Assembly (NCBI GenBank): GCA_021521415.1
Contig: JAIQDT010003564.1
Coordinates: 186,001-250,000, forward strand
From: Bidens hawaiensis
Lineage: Eukaryota; Streptophyta; Magnoliopsida; Asterales; Asteraceae
Direction: 5' to 3'
Length of the DNA stretch: 64,000 nt
Every line of letters begins with the position of its first letter. Positions within the stretch are counted from its first letter, which is position 1. The notes under the pieces were generated by a model. The model saw nothing but the letters and a program-made list of their open reading frames with translations, searched no databases and was not told the DNA's origin. Both the position numbers and the translations under genes were made by a program. Positions 49,652-60,650 of this stretch are shown here, one piece after another.

Positions 49652-49838
49652 AAAGTCCCTACAAACATAATGACTAACTACGTCATGATGAAAGATGATT
49701 ATTATCGTTGATTGATATATTGAGTGGAGATAATACGAATTGCAAAACATAACTAATTTGGGAGACAACGTGGTCTGTGATGATTAATTATGGGGCTGTT
49801 GTGGGCAGAAGGGGGGCCACAATAGTAACAAACTAAAG

Positions 49839-50020
49839 TTGAGTATGGCCTATGAGCCAAGTTCTGCTGCAAATTATAAACTAAAGTTGAGTATGGCCTA
49901 TGAGGCAAGTTCTGCTGCAACTTATAAACTAAAGTTGAGTATGGCCTATGAGCCAAGTTCTGCTGCAACTTATAAACTAAAGTTGAGTATGGCCTATGAG
50001 CCAAGTTCTGCTGCAACTTA
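49839..50020 (+). repeat. 48 bp tandem repeat, right LTR copy
   Basis: Four units of ttgagtatggcctatgagcc..., one of them with gaggc for gagcc. Duplicated at 55043-55224. Confidence 0.9.
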
Positions 50021-50882
50021 TTAAACGAACTAACTTGATTATGACATGAATGTTAAGAAAATAATGTGATTATGCGTATTGTGGGCGGATGGGGAGCCAC
50101 AGTATTTGGTGATACGTGATAAATACTATATGTGTATATGTGTCTATATACATGCTATGTGATTAGCCGTAGGAAATAATATGTGTAGAATATACTAATT
50201 ATTTGTGTGTACACTATATAATGTTTGAGTTTACATGGAATCATTGTGGGTGGAAGGGGGACCACAGTGGTTGATGTTAACGCGGAACCGTTGTGGGCGG
50301 AAGGGGGGCCACAGTTGTTGAGTTTATGTGGAACCGTTGTGGGAGAAAGGGGGTCCACAGTGGTTGGTTAAACACGGAAATTGGAAACAAGTAGTACGAA
50401 CAAACAATCACGATTTTACCGAAATTTCGAATTTATATTATAAACCTACATGTGTGCATATGCACACACAAGGATATGGCTGTACATATTTATACAACCG
50501 TAAATATATATTTTTACCTACGCGCGTACATACAAACTATGACTGTATGGTGCGCAGAACCGATTTCGTTAAACCTTATGAAACTCACCAACTATTCGTA
50601 GTTGACCTGTTTTAACATGCTTTTCAGGTAATCAGATATGAGAAGTAATTTCCTGTGCGTTACGTGTCTGATTGGTGATTGATGTCGTGGGCATTTGAGT
50701 TAGAAGTAAAGTGATTGAAGAACAGGTTTAATTGTATCACCTAGTTTGTAAAAGATGTTAGAACGATGTAATATATTGCAAATTAGTTAGTAATGTTTCT
50801 TTATGAACAATGTATTTGATACCAGTTGTATCTGTTGCATTTCCGTTTTACGCTTCCGCAATTCGCTTAACGGGGTGTGACA

Positions 50883-51434
50883 GCCAAGTATCACCATGAA
50901 TTCGGTTTAAAAATATTATAGGAGTGCAACCACTAATGTGGTCACGGTTGACAGTTTAGGGTGTCGGTCATATTGAATTTGTGGGTGTCGCTCGGGTCTA
51001 TAGGGTTGAGTATTGTGGTCAGGTTATCACCCATGTAAGGAATAGCATCTTACCTTTGGTTCTTGGAAATGTTTTGCTAGTGCCCAACTCACAGTTTCTC
51101 TTCCCCTTTCATTTATCATAGGGACATGCCACATAACCTAGCCTTAAGGTGTACGATCGAAAACAACAGATGGGAATTCTTAAGTAATTTCCCGAAAGTA
51201 AAAGCAATCTACTTTCGAAAAGTTTTCTTTGAATGTTGAGGCATAGCCTCGGAGTTTGTGTGTGTTTGTGCATAACAATACAATAATAAATAATCATTAA
51301 ATAATTATCTAAGAAAGCTGTAAACAATTAATTTTGAACACATAAGGCAAACAAATAATCACGTATGGGGCTCCTAAGCATGTTACTAGGCACCACCAAA
51401 GTCCTATATTAAACCATCGGCTCTGATACCAATC
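50883..51434 (-). mobile_element. Minus-strand gypsy leader with primer-binding site
   Basis: On the minus strand, TGGTATCAGAGCCG (plus coordinates 51418-51431) lies 3 nt from an LTR end at 51435. The 535 bp beyond it are non-coding leader. The leader stops at the gypsy 2 LTR end (50882). About 65 bp at 50886-50950 resemble 63348-63415 (both with caccatgaattcggt/caccgtgaattcggt). Confidence 0.75.
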
Positions 51435-52010
51435 TGTCACACCCCAACCTCCGGCGGAAATGCCGGTGCGTGAGCTGATTGTCACACAGCTCTCAAGGTT
51501 ACTATCATGCAACATTATTTAAATGACAATATCTATTAATTAAATTAAGTTTTTAAATAAATCAAATACAACCAAATACATAATCCATACACATACAACA
51601 ATACAACTTCTATCACAAATGATCTTAATTAATTATTCTCTAACTTAAATTCTTCACTAAATCTTCACCAACCTGCATTAAATTTCTACGATAACCAGCA
51701 TATGCGTATAAAATAGAATTTTTTCAACAACACATGTTGAGTGAGCAACATGCCAGTTTAAATGTACATATAGTATATATAAAAATAAGTAGTGCAACAA
51801 GTCATATGAGAATAACAAATTAACCAAATGAGCAAGTATAACTGAGATGTCGAGAAGCACAAAGGCTATAACGACTGGCGTATGATCATACTAGACTGAG
51901 ATTATGCTGGACCTCTCCGAATGCGGAAGCATATAAAGCAAGTAAGCACATAAACAAGTAAGGTATAAGTTATTAACACATAAGACAATAGTTGCAGTAT
52001 TGAGTATAAG
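51435..52010 (-). mobile_element. Truncated minus-strand gypsy LTR end (576 bp)
   Basis: Plus strand starts TGTCACACCCCAACCTCCGG, the complement of a GGTTGGGGTGTGACA LTR 3' end. It resembles the neighbour starting at 52011 (shared blocks cggcgga, gcgtatgatcatact, ttgagtgagc/ttgagtaagt) but clearly diverged. Its other end is missing. Confidence 0.7.
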
Positions 52011-53284
52011 TTTCACACCCCAACCTACGGCGGAACATGCCGGGGCGAGACATTGATTGTATCATAGCTCAGAAGACACTAAGTAAAATACACGTGTCAA
52101 TATCTAAATTATTCATTCATATATCAATTTTCAAGAGCACAAACATTGTCTTAACAATAACGTTACAAATCAATAATAAATAACTTATAACAAAAGAAAA
52201 TGTTCTTCATTCACCAAGCAACCTAAGGTCTCATCTAACTTCCAATACTCGATTCATCCAATAAAGCTACATGCGCCATGTGTGAGAATATATATTTTGT
52301 CAACATAAAGTTGAGTAAGTAAACCACAGTTTTGAGTATATATAATAATAAAATGACAATTCCATGCGATAATCGTAAATCACTACAATTAGTGTAACAA
52401 TAAATAAAAGTTGTCTTTTCAACCGAATCACATAGATAAGGGTTTACTCTGACGGCGTATGATCATACTAATAAGGATGAGGATGAGATACCAACCAACA
52501 TAAAATAAACACATAGTCACATTTGCACATATCAACTAATCGAGCAATTTCAATTACGCATATAGTGGAATCGTAGTGAAAACAATAATTTAATTGTGAA
52601 CGCATAACGCCCCCAAAATTGTAAAGCGGTAAAAAGGGGGATGTGAATTTACTTACCTTTTATGAGGGGTAAACGAGGACGAGATAATAAAAGAAAATGC
52701 TATGATGGAAAACGATCAAGCTTCCCGAGATTTGCCGACAATTAATCCTAGTTGTTAACGATAAAGAGAGTTAAATATAAAAGACAAAATAATAAGACGG
52801 ATTTTGGGTCTCGATGAGGTTATTAATCTTGTTGTCATTTTATTATGGTTGTTTATTATCATTAACGTGATTATCTTTATTGTTATTGTTATTTTTATTA
52901 TTATTATATTTGCTTTCTTTACGTTAATATAATAAATGTTTATAGAGTGACATAAAGTTGGAAAATTTATACGTACATGAATCTTAAAAAAAATACAATT
53001 TGGGTGATTAAACGAGTTATCATAACATAATATATATGTATAAAATTTATAAAGAAAAACGACAAGTCTAGAGGTTCGGTATAACCAATCTTCGTTTATT
53101 AAAGGTTATAAACATAATTTAATATAAGGGAAAGTTATTTAATTGAGTAAAAAAAATAAATAAATAACAAAACCGGGCTTCATGAGGCTTAGAGATTCGG
53201 TTTATATTTATAAAATTTATTAAGTAATAATAATAATCAAAGATCCAAATAGAATGCTAATGTAAAAAAAAAAAAGATTAAAAA

Positions 53285-53356
53285 CGGGCTGGGTCGGGTT
53301 CGAACCCGCGACCCACCCTATGTAAATCAGTGTACCAGCCAACTGAGCCATCATGG
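53285..53356 (-). other. tRNA-like sequence with pol III A and B boxes (copy 1)
   Basis: On the minus strand, TGGCTCAGTTGG (A box type) is followed after about 33 nt by GGTTCGAACCC (perfect B box) within a GC-rich T-arm. The acceptor and anticodon stems do not close into a proper cloverleaf, so this is a tRNA pseudogene or the head of a tRNA-derived SINE rather than a working tRNA. It lies inside the minus-strand LTR. Confidence 0.6.
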
Positions 53357-53390
53357 TTAGTTGTTAATTGTTGCAGATCCAAACAAATAT

Positions 53391-53466
53391 AAACACATGT
53401 TTAAAGGGACATGAACCCTAGATTATCCAATTGGATAATCTGGTTCATGTTCGTTCAAACATGTTT
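53391..53466 (+). repeat. Near-palindromic foldback (copy 1)
   Basis: The arms meet at 53430/53431 (ccaa|ttgg). The left arm (acatgaacc, agattatccaa) and right arm (ttggataatct, ggttcatgt) pair over nearly 35 bp with a few bulges, ending in aaac(ac)atgttt and aaacatgttt. Possibly a tiny foldback element or an RNA hairpin in the LTR. Confidence 0.8.
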
Positions 53467-53566
53467 AGGGCTAATGTTCATTGACATATTGCGATTCTAA
53501 CTGTACCTGTTAATCGGATTATAACAGCCGGTAAGGTGGTGACAGTTAAGAGATTGTTGGTGTCGT

Positions 53567-54658
53567 TTGGGTATCCGGCGTATCCGGGATGTCAATAACT
53601 CTCTTCTGGTTTATCATATTTGGAGCTTAATCAATGTGCGTAACTCGTTGTGGGTTAATTGGATTTATGAGTATAAAATGAAGGGCCGAAATTTTTGGAG
53701 CTTGCAGATTCCTAACTCGTGTACGTGGGGGTGGAGGAAAATCCTTCAGTTTCGTCCGCATATTAGACAATTTATATGGCATGAAATTGGTAATGGGAGA
53801 TCTACTTCAGTTTGGTATGATAAATGGGATGATCATTATCCTTTAATTGATTATATTAACCCAAGAGCTATTCATCGGGCTGGCTTGTCTTTAGAGACCT
53901 GTGTCAGTGATGTTGTTCTTCATAATAACTGGGGTTGGCCGCCTGATTGGATTTTGAGGTATCCAATTCTTTCGAACTTAAAAGAAGTTAGCATTTGTCC
54001 GGATAAGAGGGACAAGATCGTGGTTTTGGATGAGAATGGGACTTCAATGAATTTCTCGACTTCTGGAATATGGCATCTTATTCGGAGACCGGCTGATAAG
54101 GTGTCGTGGGTGCATGTTGTTTGGTTCTCTCAATGTGTTCCAAAACACTCCTTTATGTTGTGGATTGTGCTTCATGATAGGTTGAGCACACAGAATCGTA
54201 TTATGGGGTGGAAAATTGGTGGGTATCCAAATCATAACTTGTATTGCTGCCTTCTTTGTAATGGAGAGCCGGATTCTCGTAATCATCTCTTCTTTGAGTG
54301 TAAGTTCTCTTCTGAGGTTTGGAGTATTGTAAAAATGAAAGGGAAGTTTCAGGGGTGTAGGAATGGTTGGGCGAATATTCTTCAATATGTGTCTCATTTT
54401 GGAATGTCCAACTCTATTGAAAATGTTGTTAATCGGCTGCTATTTGGGGCTTCGGTTTACGTTATTTGGAAGGAGCGAAACAACCGGCTGTTCAAGAACT
54501 CTTTGAAGACTCCTAAGATTGTTGCGGACGAAATCATTAGGGGTACGCGCCTAAAGCTTATGACTCTAAAGTTCAAGAATTCTGAACGGGTTAATCGGGT
54601 TCTCGAGGATTGGCACTTTCCGCGGGGAGTTTCCCACCAAATTGATGATAATGGTTGA
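53567..54658 (+). pseudogene. Duplicated 3' fragment of LINE ORF2 (zf-RVT part)
   Basis: 363 codons, the same protein wording as the last 363 codons of the LINE ORF2 at 48364-49455. It starts in the middle of ORF2 without RT catalytic motifs, so it is a duplication fragment and not a separate gene. Confidence 0.92.
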
Positions 54659-54857
54659 TTTGTTTTTGTTTTGTTTATTTACTTGGTTCTTGTGTAAGCT
54701 TTAGCTGTGTTTACCAGTGTTTGGTGGTTTTGGTTTTGTTTACTCTTGTATGGCATGTCATACATGAGAACTAATATGGCACTCTGTCATATTACTTGTA
54801 ATTTTTGGTTGTGTGGAATGCATTTTACCGGGTGAATCCCTTTACCCAAAAAAAAAA

Positions 54858-56086
54858 AGTCCCTACAAACATAATGACTAACTACGTCATGATGAAAGAT
54901 GATTATTATCGTTGATTGATATATTGAGTGGAGATAATACGAATTGCAAAACATAACTAATTTGGGAGACAACGTGGTCTGTGATGATTAATTATGGGGC
55001 TGTTGTGGGCAGAAGGGGGGCCACAATAGTAACAAACTAAAGTTGAGTATGGCCTATGAGCCAAGTTCTGCTGCAAATTATAAACTAAAGTTGAGTATGG
55101 CCTATGAGGCAAGTTCTGCTGCAACTTATAAACTAAAGTTGAGTATGGCCTATGAGCCAAGTTCTGCTGCAACTTATAAACTAAAGTTGAGTATGGCCTA
55201 TGAGCCAAGTTCTGCTGCAACTTATTAAACGAACTAACTTGATTATGACATGAATGTTAAGAAAATAATGTGATTATGCGTATTGTGGGCGGATGGGGAG
55301 CCACAGTATTTGGTGATACGTGATAAATACTATATGTGTATATGTGTCTATATACATGCTATGTGATTAGCCGTAGGAAATAATATGTGTAGAATATACT
55401 AATTATTTGTGTGTACACTATATAATGTTTGAGTTTACATGGAATCATTGTGGGTGGAAGGGGGACCACAGTGGTTGATGTTAACGCGGAACCGTTGTGG
55501 GCGGAAGGGGGGCCACAGTTGTTGAGTTTATGTGGAACCGTTGTGGGAGAAAGGGGGTCCACAGTGGTTGGTTAAACACGGAAATTGGAAACAGGTAGTA
55601 CGAACAAACAATCACGATTTTACCGAAATTTCGAATTTATATTATAAACCTACATGTGTGCATATGCACACACAAGGATATGGCTGTACATATTTATACA
55701 ACCGTAAATATATATTTTTACCTACGCGCGTACATACAAACTATGACTGTATGGTGCGCAGAACCGATTTCGTTAAACCTTATGAAACTCACCAACTATT
55801 CGTAGTTGACCTGTTTTAACATGCTTTTCAGGTAATCAGATATGAGAAGTAATTTCCTGTGCGTTACGTGTCTGATTGGTGATTGATGTCGTGGGCATTT
55901 GAGTTAGAAGTAAAGTGATTGAAGAACAGGTTTAATTGTATCACCTAGTTTGTAAAAGATGTTAGAACGATGTAATATATTGCAAATTAGTTAGTAATGT
56001 TTCTTTATGAACAATGTATTTGATACCAGTTGTATCTGTTGCATTTCCGTTTTACGCTTCCGCAATTCGCTTAACGGGGTGTGACA
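54858..56086 (+). mobile_element. Duplicated right end of gypsy 2 LTR
   Basis: Copy of 49652-50882 with the 48 bp repeats (55043-55224) and hairpin repeats (about 55445-55563). Ends GGGGTGTGACA at 56086. Confidence 0.92.
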
Positions 56087-56638
56087 GCCAAGTATCACCA
56101 TGAATTCGGTTTAAAAATATTATAGGAGTGCAACCACTAATGTGGTCACGGTTGACAGTTTAGGGTGTCGGTCATATTGAATTTGTGGGTGTCGCTCGGG
56201 TCTATAGGGTTGAGTATTGTGGTCAGGTTATCACCCATGTAAGGAATAGCATCTTACCTTTGGTTCTTGGAAATGTTTTGCTAGTGCCCAACTCACAGTT
56301 TCTCTTCCCCTTTCATTTATCATAGGGACATGCCACATAACCTAGCCTTAAGGTGTACGATCGAAAACAACAGATGGGAATTCTTAAGTAATTTCCCGAA
56401 AGTAAAAGCAATCTACTTTCGAAAAGTTTTCTTTGAATGTTGAGGCATAGCCTCGGAGTTTGTGTGTGTTTGTGCATAACAATACAATAATAAATAATCA
56501 TTAAATAATTATCTAAGAAAGCTGTAAACAATTAATTTTGAACACATAAGGCAAACAAATAATCACGTATGGGGCTCCTAAGCATGTTACTAGGCACCAC
56601 CAAAGTCCTATATTAAACCATCGGCTCTGATACCAATC
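56087..56638 (-). mobile_element. Minus-strand gypsy leader and primer site (duplication copy 2)
   Basis: Copy of 50883-51434; primer site at 56622-56635. Confidence 0.75.
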
Positions 56639-57214
56639 TGTCACACCCCAACCTCCGGCGGAAATGCCGGTGCGTGAGCTGATTGTCACACAGCTCTCAA
56701 GGTTACTATCATGCAACATTATTTAAATGACAATATCTATTAATTAAATTAAGTTTTTAAATAAATCAAATACAACCAAATACATAATCCATACACATAC
56801 AACAATACAACTTCTATCACAAATGATCTTAATTAATTATTCTCTAACTTAAATTCTTCACTAAATCTTCACCAACCTGCATTAAATTTCTACGATAACC
56901 AGCATATGCGTATAAAATAGAATTTTTTCAACAACACATGTTGAGTGAGCAACATGCCAGTTTAAATGTACATATAGTATATATAAAAATAAGTAGTGCA
57001 ACAAGTCATATGAGAATAACAAATTAACCAAATGAGCAAGTATAACTGAGATGTCGAGAAGCACAAAGGCTATAACGACTGGCGTATGATCATACTAGAC
57101 TGAGATTATGCTGGACCTCTCCGAATGCGGAAGCATATAAAGCAAGTAAGCACATAAACAAGTAAGGTATAAGTTATTAACACATAAGACAATAGTTGCA
57201 GTATTGAGTATAAG
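56639..57214 (-). mobile_element. Truncated minus-strand LTR end (duplication copy 2)
   Basis: Copy of 51435-52010. Confidence 0.7.
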
Positions 57215-58487
57215 TTTCACACCCCAACCTACGGCGGAACATGCCGGGGCGAGACATTGATTGTATCATAGCTCAGAAGACACTAAGTAAAATACACGTG
57301 TCAATATCTAAATTATTCATTCATATATCAATTTTCAAGAGCACAAACATTGTCTTAACAATAACGTTACAAATCAATAATAAATAACTTATAACAAAAG
57401 AAAATGTTCTTCATTCACCAAGCAACCTAAGGTCTCATCTAACTTCCAATACTCGATTCATCCAATAAAGCTACATGCGCCATGTGTGAGAATATATATT
57501 TTGTCAACATAAAGTTGAGTAAGTAAACCACAGTTTTGAGTATATATAATAATAAAATGACAATTCCATGCGATAATCGTAAATCACTACAATTAGTGTA
57601 ACAATAAATAAAAGTTGTCTTTTCAACCGAATCACATAGATAAGGGTTTACTCTGACGGCGTATGATCATACTAATAAGGATGAGGATGAGATACCAACC
57701 AACATAAAATAAACACATAGTCACATTTGCACATATCAACTAATCGAGCAATTTCAATTACGCATATAGTGGAATCGTAGTGAAAACAATAATTTAATTG
57801 TGAACGCATAACGCCCCCAAAATTGTAAAGCGGTAAAAAGGGGGATGTGAATTTACTTACCTTTTATGAGGGGTAAACGAGGACGAGATAATAAAAGAAA
57901 ATGCTATGATGGAAAACGATCAAGCTTCCCGAGATTTGCCGACAATTAATCCTAGTTGTTAACGATAAAGAGAGTTAAATATAAAAGACAAAATAATAAG
58001 ACGGATTTTGGGTCTCGATGAGGTTATTAATCTTGTTGTCATTTTATTACGGTTGTTTATTATCATTAACGTGATTATCTTTATTGTTATTGTTATTATT
58101 ATTATTATTATATTTGCTTTCTTTACGTTAATATAATAAATGTTTATAGAGTGACATAAAGTTGGAAAATTTATACGTACATGAATCTTAAAAAAAATAC
58201 AATTTGGGTGATTAAACGAGTTATCATAACATAATATATATGTATAAAATTTATAAAGAAAAACGACAAGTCTAGAGGTTCGGTATAACCAATCTTCGTT
58301 TATTAAAGGTTATAAACATAATTTAATATAAGGGAAAGTTATTTAATTGAGTAAAAAAAATAAATAAATAACAAAACCGGGCTTCATGAGGCTTAGAGAT
58401 TCGGTTTATATTTATAAAATTTATTAAGTAATAATAATAATCAAAGATCCAAATAGAATGCTAATGTAAAAAAAAAAAGATTAAAAA

Positions 58488-58559
58488 CGGGCTGGGTCGG
58501 GTTCGAACCCGCGACCCACCCTATGTAAATCAGTGTACCAGCCAACTGAGCCATCATGG
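58488..58559 (-). other. tRNA-like sequence (copy 2)
   Basis: Same sequence as 53285-53356, in the second duplication copy. Confidence 0.6.
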
Positions 58560-58593
58560 TTAGTTGTTAATTGTTGCAGATCCAAACAAATAT

Positions 58594-58669
58594 AAACACA
58601 TGTTTAAAGGGACATGAACCCTAGATTATCCAATTGGATAATCTGGTTCATGTTCGTTCAAACATGTTT
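58594..58669 (+). repeat. Near-palindromic foldback (copy 2)
   Basis: Same as 53391-53466. Confidence 0.8.
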
Positions 58670-59421
58670 AGGGCTAATGTTCATTGACATATTGCGATTC
58701 TAACTGTACCTGTTAATCGGATTATAACAGCCGGTAAGGAGTTGCGGCCAAGAAGAGGTTAATTTGGGTGCCGAGATGTCGATGTTATCTGAATCGGGTT
58801 TAAGGGAAAGGGTGGCGACAGTTAAGAGATTGTTGGTGTCGTTTTGATTGTACTAATACTATTGATTTATATATGAACGACAATTAGGGTTAAAACGGTT
58901 TTAAGTTTGGTAAATTGATCGCGTATAGGCTCGATATCCATAAATAGATCTTCGGTGGACGAATAATACAATAAATATGCTTCATACCATAAGTGAATTT
59001 GATCAATAACACGTTTGATGATCGTTTTGATGAAAGCGGGTCGCGAATCGGGTCGGGTTGGGGATAAATTGCCTGGTCGGACCAGGGGGTGTTTAGAGTT
59101 ATTATTTTTTTTATTATAATATATTATTTTAAAATATCAGAATTTCATAACAGGCCCCTAGACTTTGGAGATGGAAACAAGAATGGGTTAAAATTCGAGT
59201 TTGGGTGAAAGTTGTCAAGTTTTGTAAGTTTGAATACTTAAACTATTTAATAATAAACTAAAACTTTTTAAAAGACAATATACTCAATAAATGCGTCGTT
59301 TTTATTAAAAGAGTGACCCGAAGCGTTAAACGGGTCGGGTATGATTACAAGGATACTTAAACGAAAACCCGAAATGTTACAGCATTCGCTACTTTAGAAA
59401 ATTTCATCATGAAATTAGGAA

Positions 59422-59970
59422 TTAAGCCGTAACGAAGAGGTGTGGGTACTTGGACTCCATTTGGTCTTTACGTTCCCAAGTGAACTCGGGACCACGTTTG
59501 GATTCCCTACAAATTTTGACAAGCGGAATACGGCTACGCTTGGTTTCCTTATCCATTTGATCCATAATTTCAATAGGTTTCTCGATAGCACGCATAGATT
59601 CATCAATTTGCACTTCATCGAGGGGTATATGGAGATTCCCCTCGGCTAAGCACTTCTTGAGATTGGAAACATGAAAAGTTGGATGCACATTGGAGAGCTC
59701 TTTGGGGAGATTGAGATGATACGCAACTTTACCAACCCTTTCAACGATCTCAAACGGGCCAACAAAACGAGGAGATAGTTTATTCCTTTTGCCAAAACGA
59801 ACTACCCCTTTCCAAGGAGATACTTTGAGGAGAACTCGATCACCAACATTGAACTCGAGAGGTTTGCAACGCTTATCGGCGTAGCTCTTTTGACGGCTAC
59901 GAGCGGCAGAGAGTTTTGACGAATAAATGCGATTCGATTGGGAGGTTTCTTGGACAACCTCGGGTTAACT
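59422..59970 (-). pseudogene. Ty3-gypsy integrase C-terminal fragment
   Basis: On the minus strand the frame is open from just after a TAA near 59965 down to the stop at 59422. It reads [20 protein letters not shown], then [20 protein letters not shown], then [20 protein letters not shown], then RRIPL-like and RGPEFTW near the end. This is the conserved integrase C-terminus of plant gypsy pol. It lacks an ATG in this frame and is only the end of a broken polyprotein. Upstream, a deletion and the stop remove the end of the catalytic core (AAYHPRTDS then stop). Confidence 0.88.
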
Positions 59971-60650
59971 ATCGGTTCGCGGATGATAAGCGGCGTTTAG
60001 GTCAAGGCGGTTTACGATGAATTCCAAAGACGAGTGATAAATCGATTATCTCGATCGGAGATAATGGTCAATGGCGTCTTATGATGGAAAATGATGTCCT
60101 TGACATGAAATAGGGCTACTATACTGGTAGGGCACTCCTCGCAATAAGGAATTGAGGAGAACCGACTTGGTCAATCGATTAACAATAACTCAAACGGTGT
60201 TTTTGCGGCTTTAAGTATTTGGGGAGTTTCGTAACGAATTTTATGGCTCGCTAATTTCCCAGCGGAAATTGGTGGTTGATCGGGCAAGCCAAGCAGCTAG
60301 CTCTTGGTGCTCGAATCTATCTTAGAATAAGTGAGGCACCTGGATGAATAAGTGTTATTCCCGGCCACCAAAGCATAGAAACGGAGGTCGGCATACGTTT
60401 TAACTGCATCGGGGTCAATAGAGTATCGTGACTTATGAACATCATCAAGGATGAATACACGAAGATCGTCACGACTGAGAAACAATAGACGCTTCAAATT
60501 ATAGAGTGAGACGCTGCGTTTGGTTTCAAGTTGGAGTTCGGCGCAACACGACATCTCGTCGTATAAGTTATCTTCGGTGACGGAGACGTGTCGTGCGTCG
60601 AAGGTGCGGTATTGAAGGTCAAACTGGACGACGACGTAATTCGAGTATGA
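59971..60650 (-). pseudogene. Decayed integrase N-terminal/core region of the same minus-strand pol
   Basis: 60297-60554 reads LRVFILDDVHKSRYSIDPDA and YSSRCLTYSKI, the zinc-binding N-terminal integrase segment with altered residues. About 60000-60290 has scattered core fragments (a VNRLTKS-like stretch, then RGVPYQYSS-like) broken by stops. No RNase H or RT is found further upstream, so the pol remnant is truncated near 60650. Confidence 0.75.

Larger units (their letters stand above)
41274..50882 (+). mobile_element. Right LTR of gypsy 2, interrupted by a LINE
   Basis: The LTR runs 41274-43636 and resumes at 49652/49668-50882; without the LINE and one target copy it is about 3.58 kb. Ends GGGGTGTGACA at 50882. 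The part from 49652 on is present again at 54858-56086 through the tandem duplication. No matching target duplication can be assigned to the whole gypsy 2 element because its left side is a recombination junction. Confidence 0.92.
48362..53564 (+). repeat. Tandem duplication, copy 1 (about 5.2 kb)
   Basis: Carries the LINE 3' half, the right part of the gypsy 2 LTR, and minus-strand gypsy leader and LTR. Matches copy 2 at an offset of 5203-5204 bp with only a handful of differences (for example 50389 A/G, 52846 T/C, homopolymer lengths). It lacks 73 bp present in copy 2 (58740-58812). The junction with copy 2 is at 53565-53568 (shared gttt). Confidence 0.95.
52011..53564 (-). mobile_element. 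Minus-strand gypsy LTR, partial (duplication copy 1)
   Basis: Starts with a second LTR-end-like sequence, ttcacaccccaacctacgg, and is cut at the duplication junction. The complete version is 57215-59381. Contains the tRNA-like segment and the foldback listed separately. The stretch 52600-53280 is AT-rich with no gene. Confidence 0.75.
53565..58844 (+). repeat. Tandem duplication, copy 2
   Basis: Second copy. It begins abruptly within the LINE ORF2 sequence and continues to the flank at 58844/58845. It keeps the 73 bp missing from copy 1. A-run after the LINE is 11 instead of 10 bases. Confidence 0.95.
57215..59381 (-). mobile_element. Minus-strand gypsy LTR, complete version (about 2.17 kb)
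   Basis: On the minus strand it starts TGTAACATTTCGGG (plus end 59381) and ends GGTTGGGGTGTGAA (plus 57215). A decayed polypurine region (ctaaagtagcgaatgc) and pol lie directly before its start, so it acts as the 3' LTR of the pol remnant at 59422-60650. It spans the right breakpoint of the tandem duplication (58844). Contains tRNA-like and foldback copies. Confidence 0.75.

Noticed and set aside
49753..50024. Repeat peptides in both strands (SMAYEPSSAATYKL type)
   Set aside because: By-product of the 48 bp LTR tandem repeat; non-coding LTR.
53285..53356. Functional tRNA gene
   Set aside because: A and B boxes are good, but the acceptor and anticodon stems do not pair into a cloverleaf.
53567..54658. 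Independent reverse-transcriptase-related gene
   Set aside because: Exact duplicate of the LINE ORF2 end, without start context or RT catalytic motifs.
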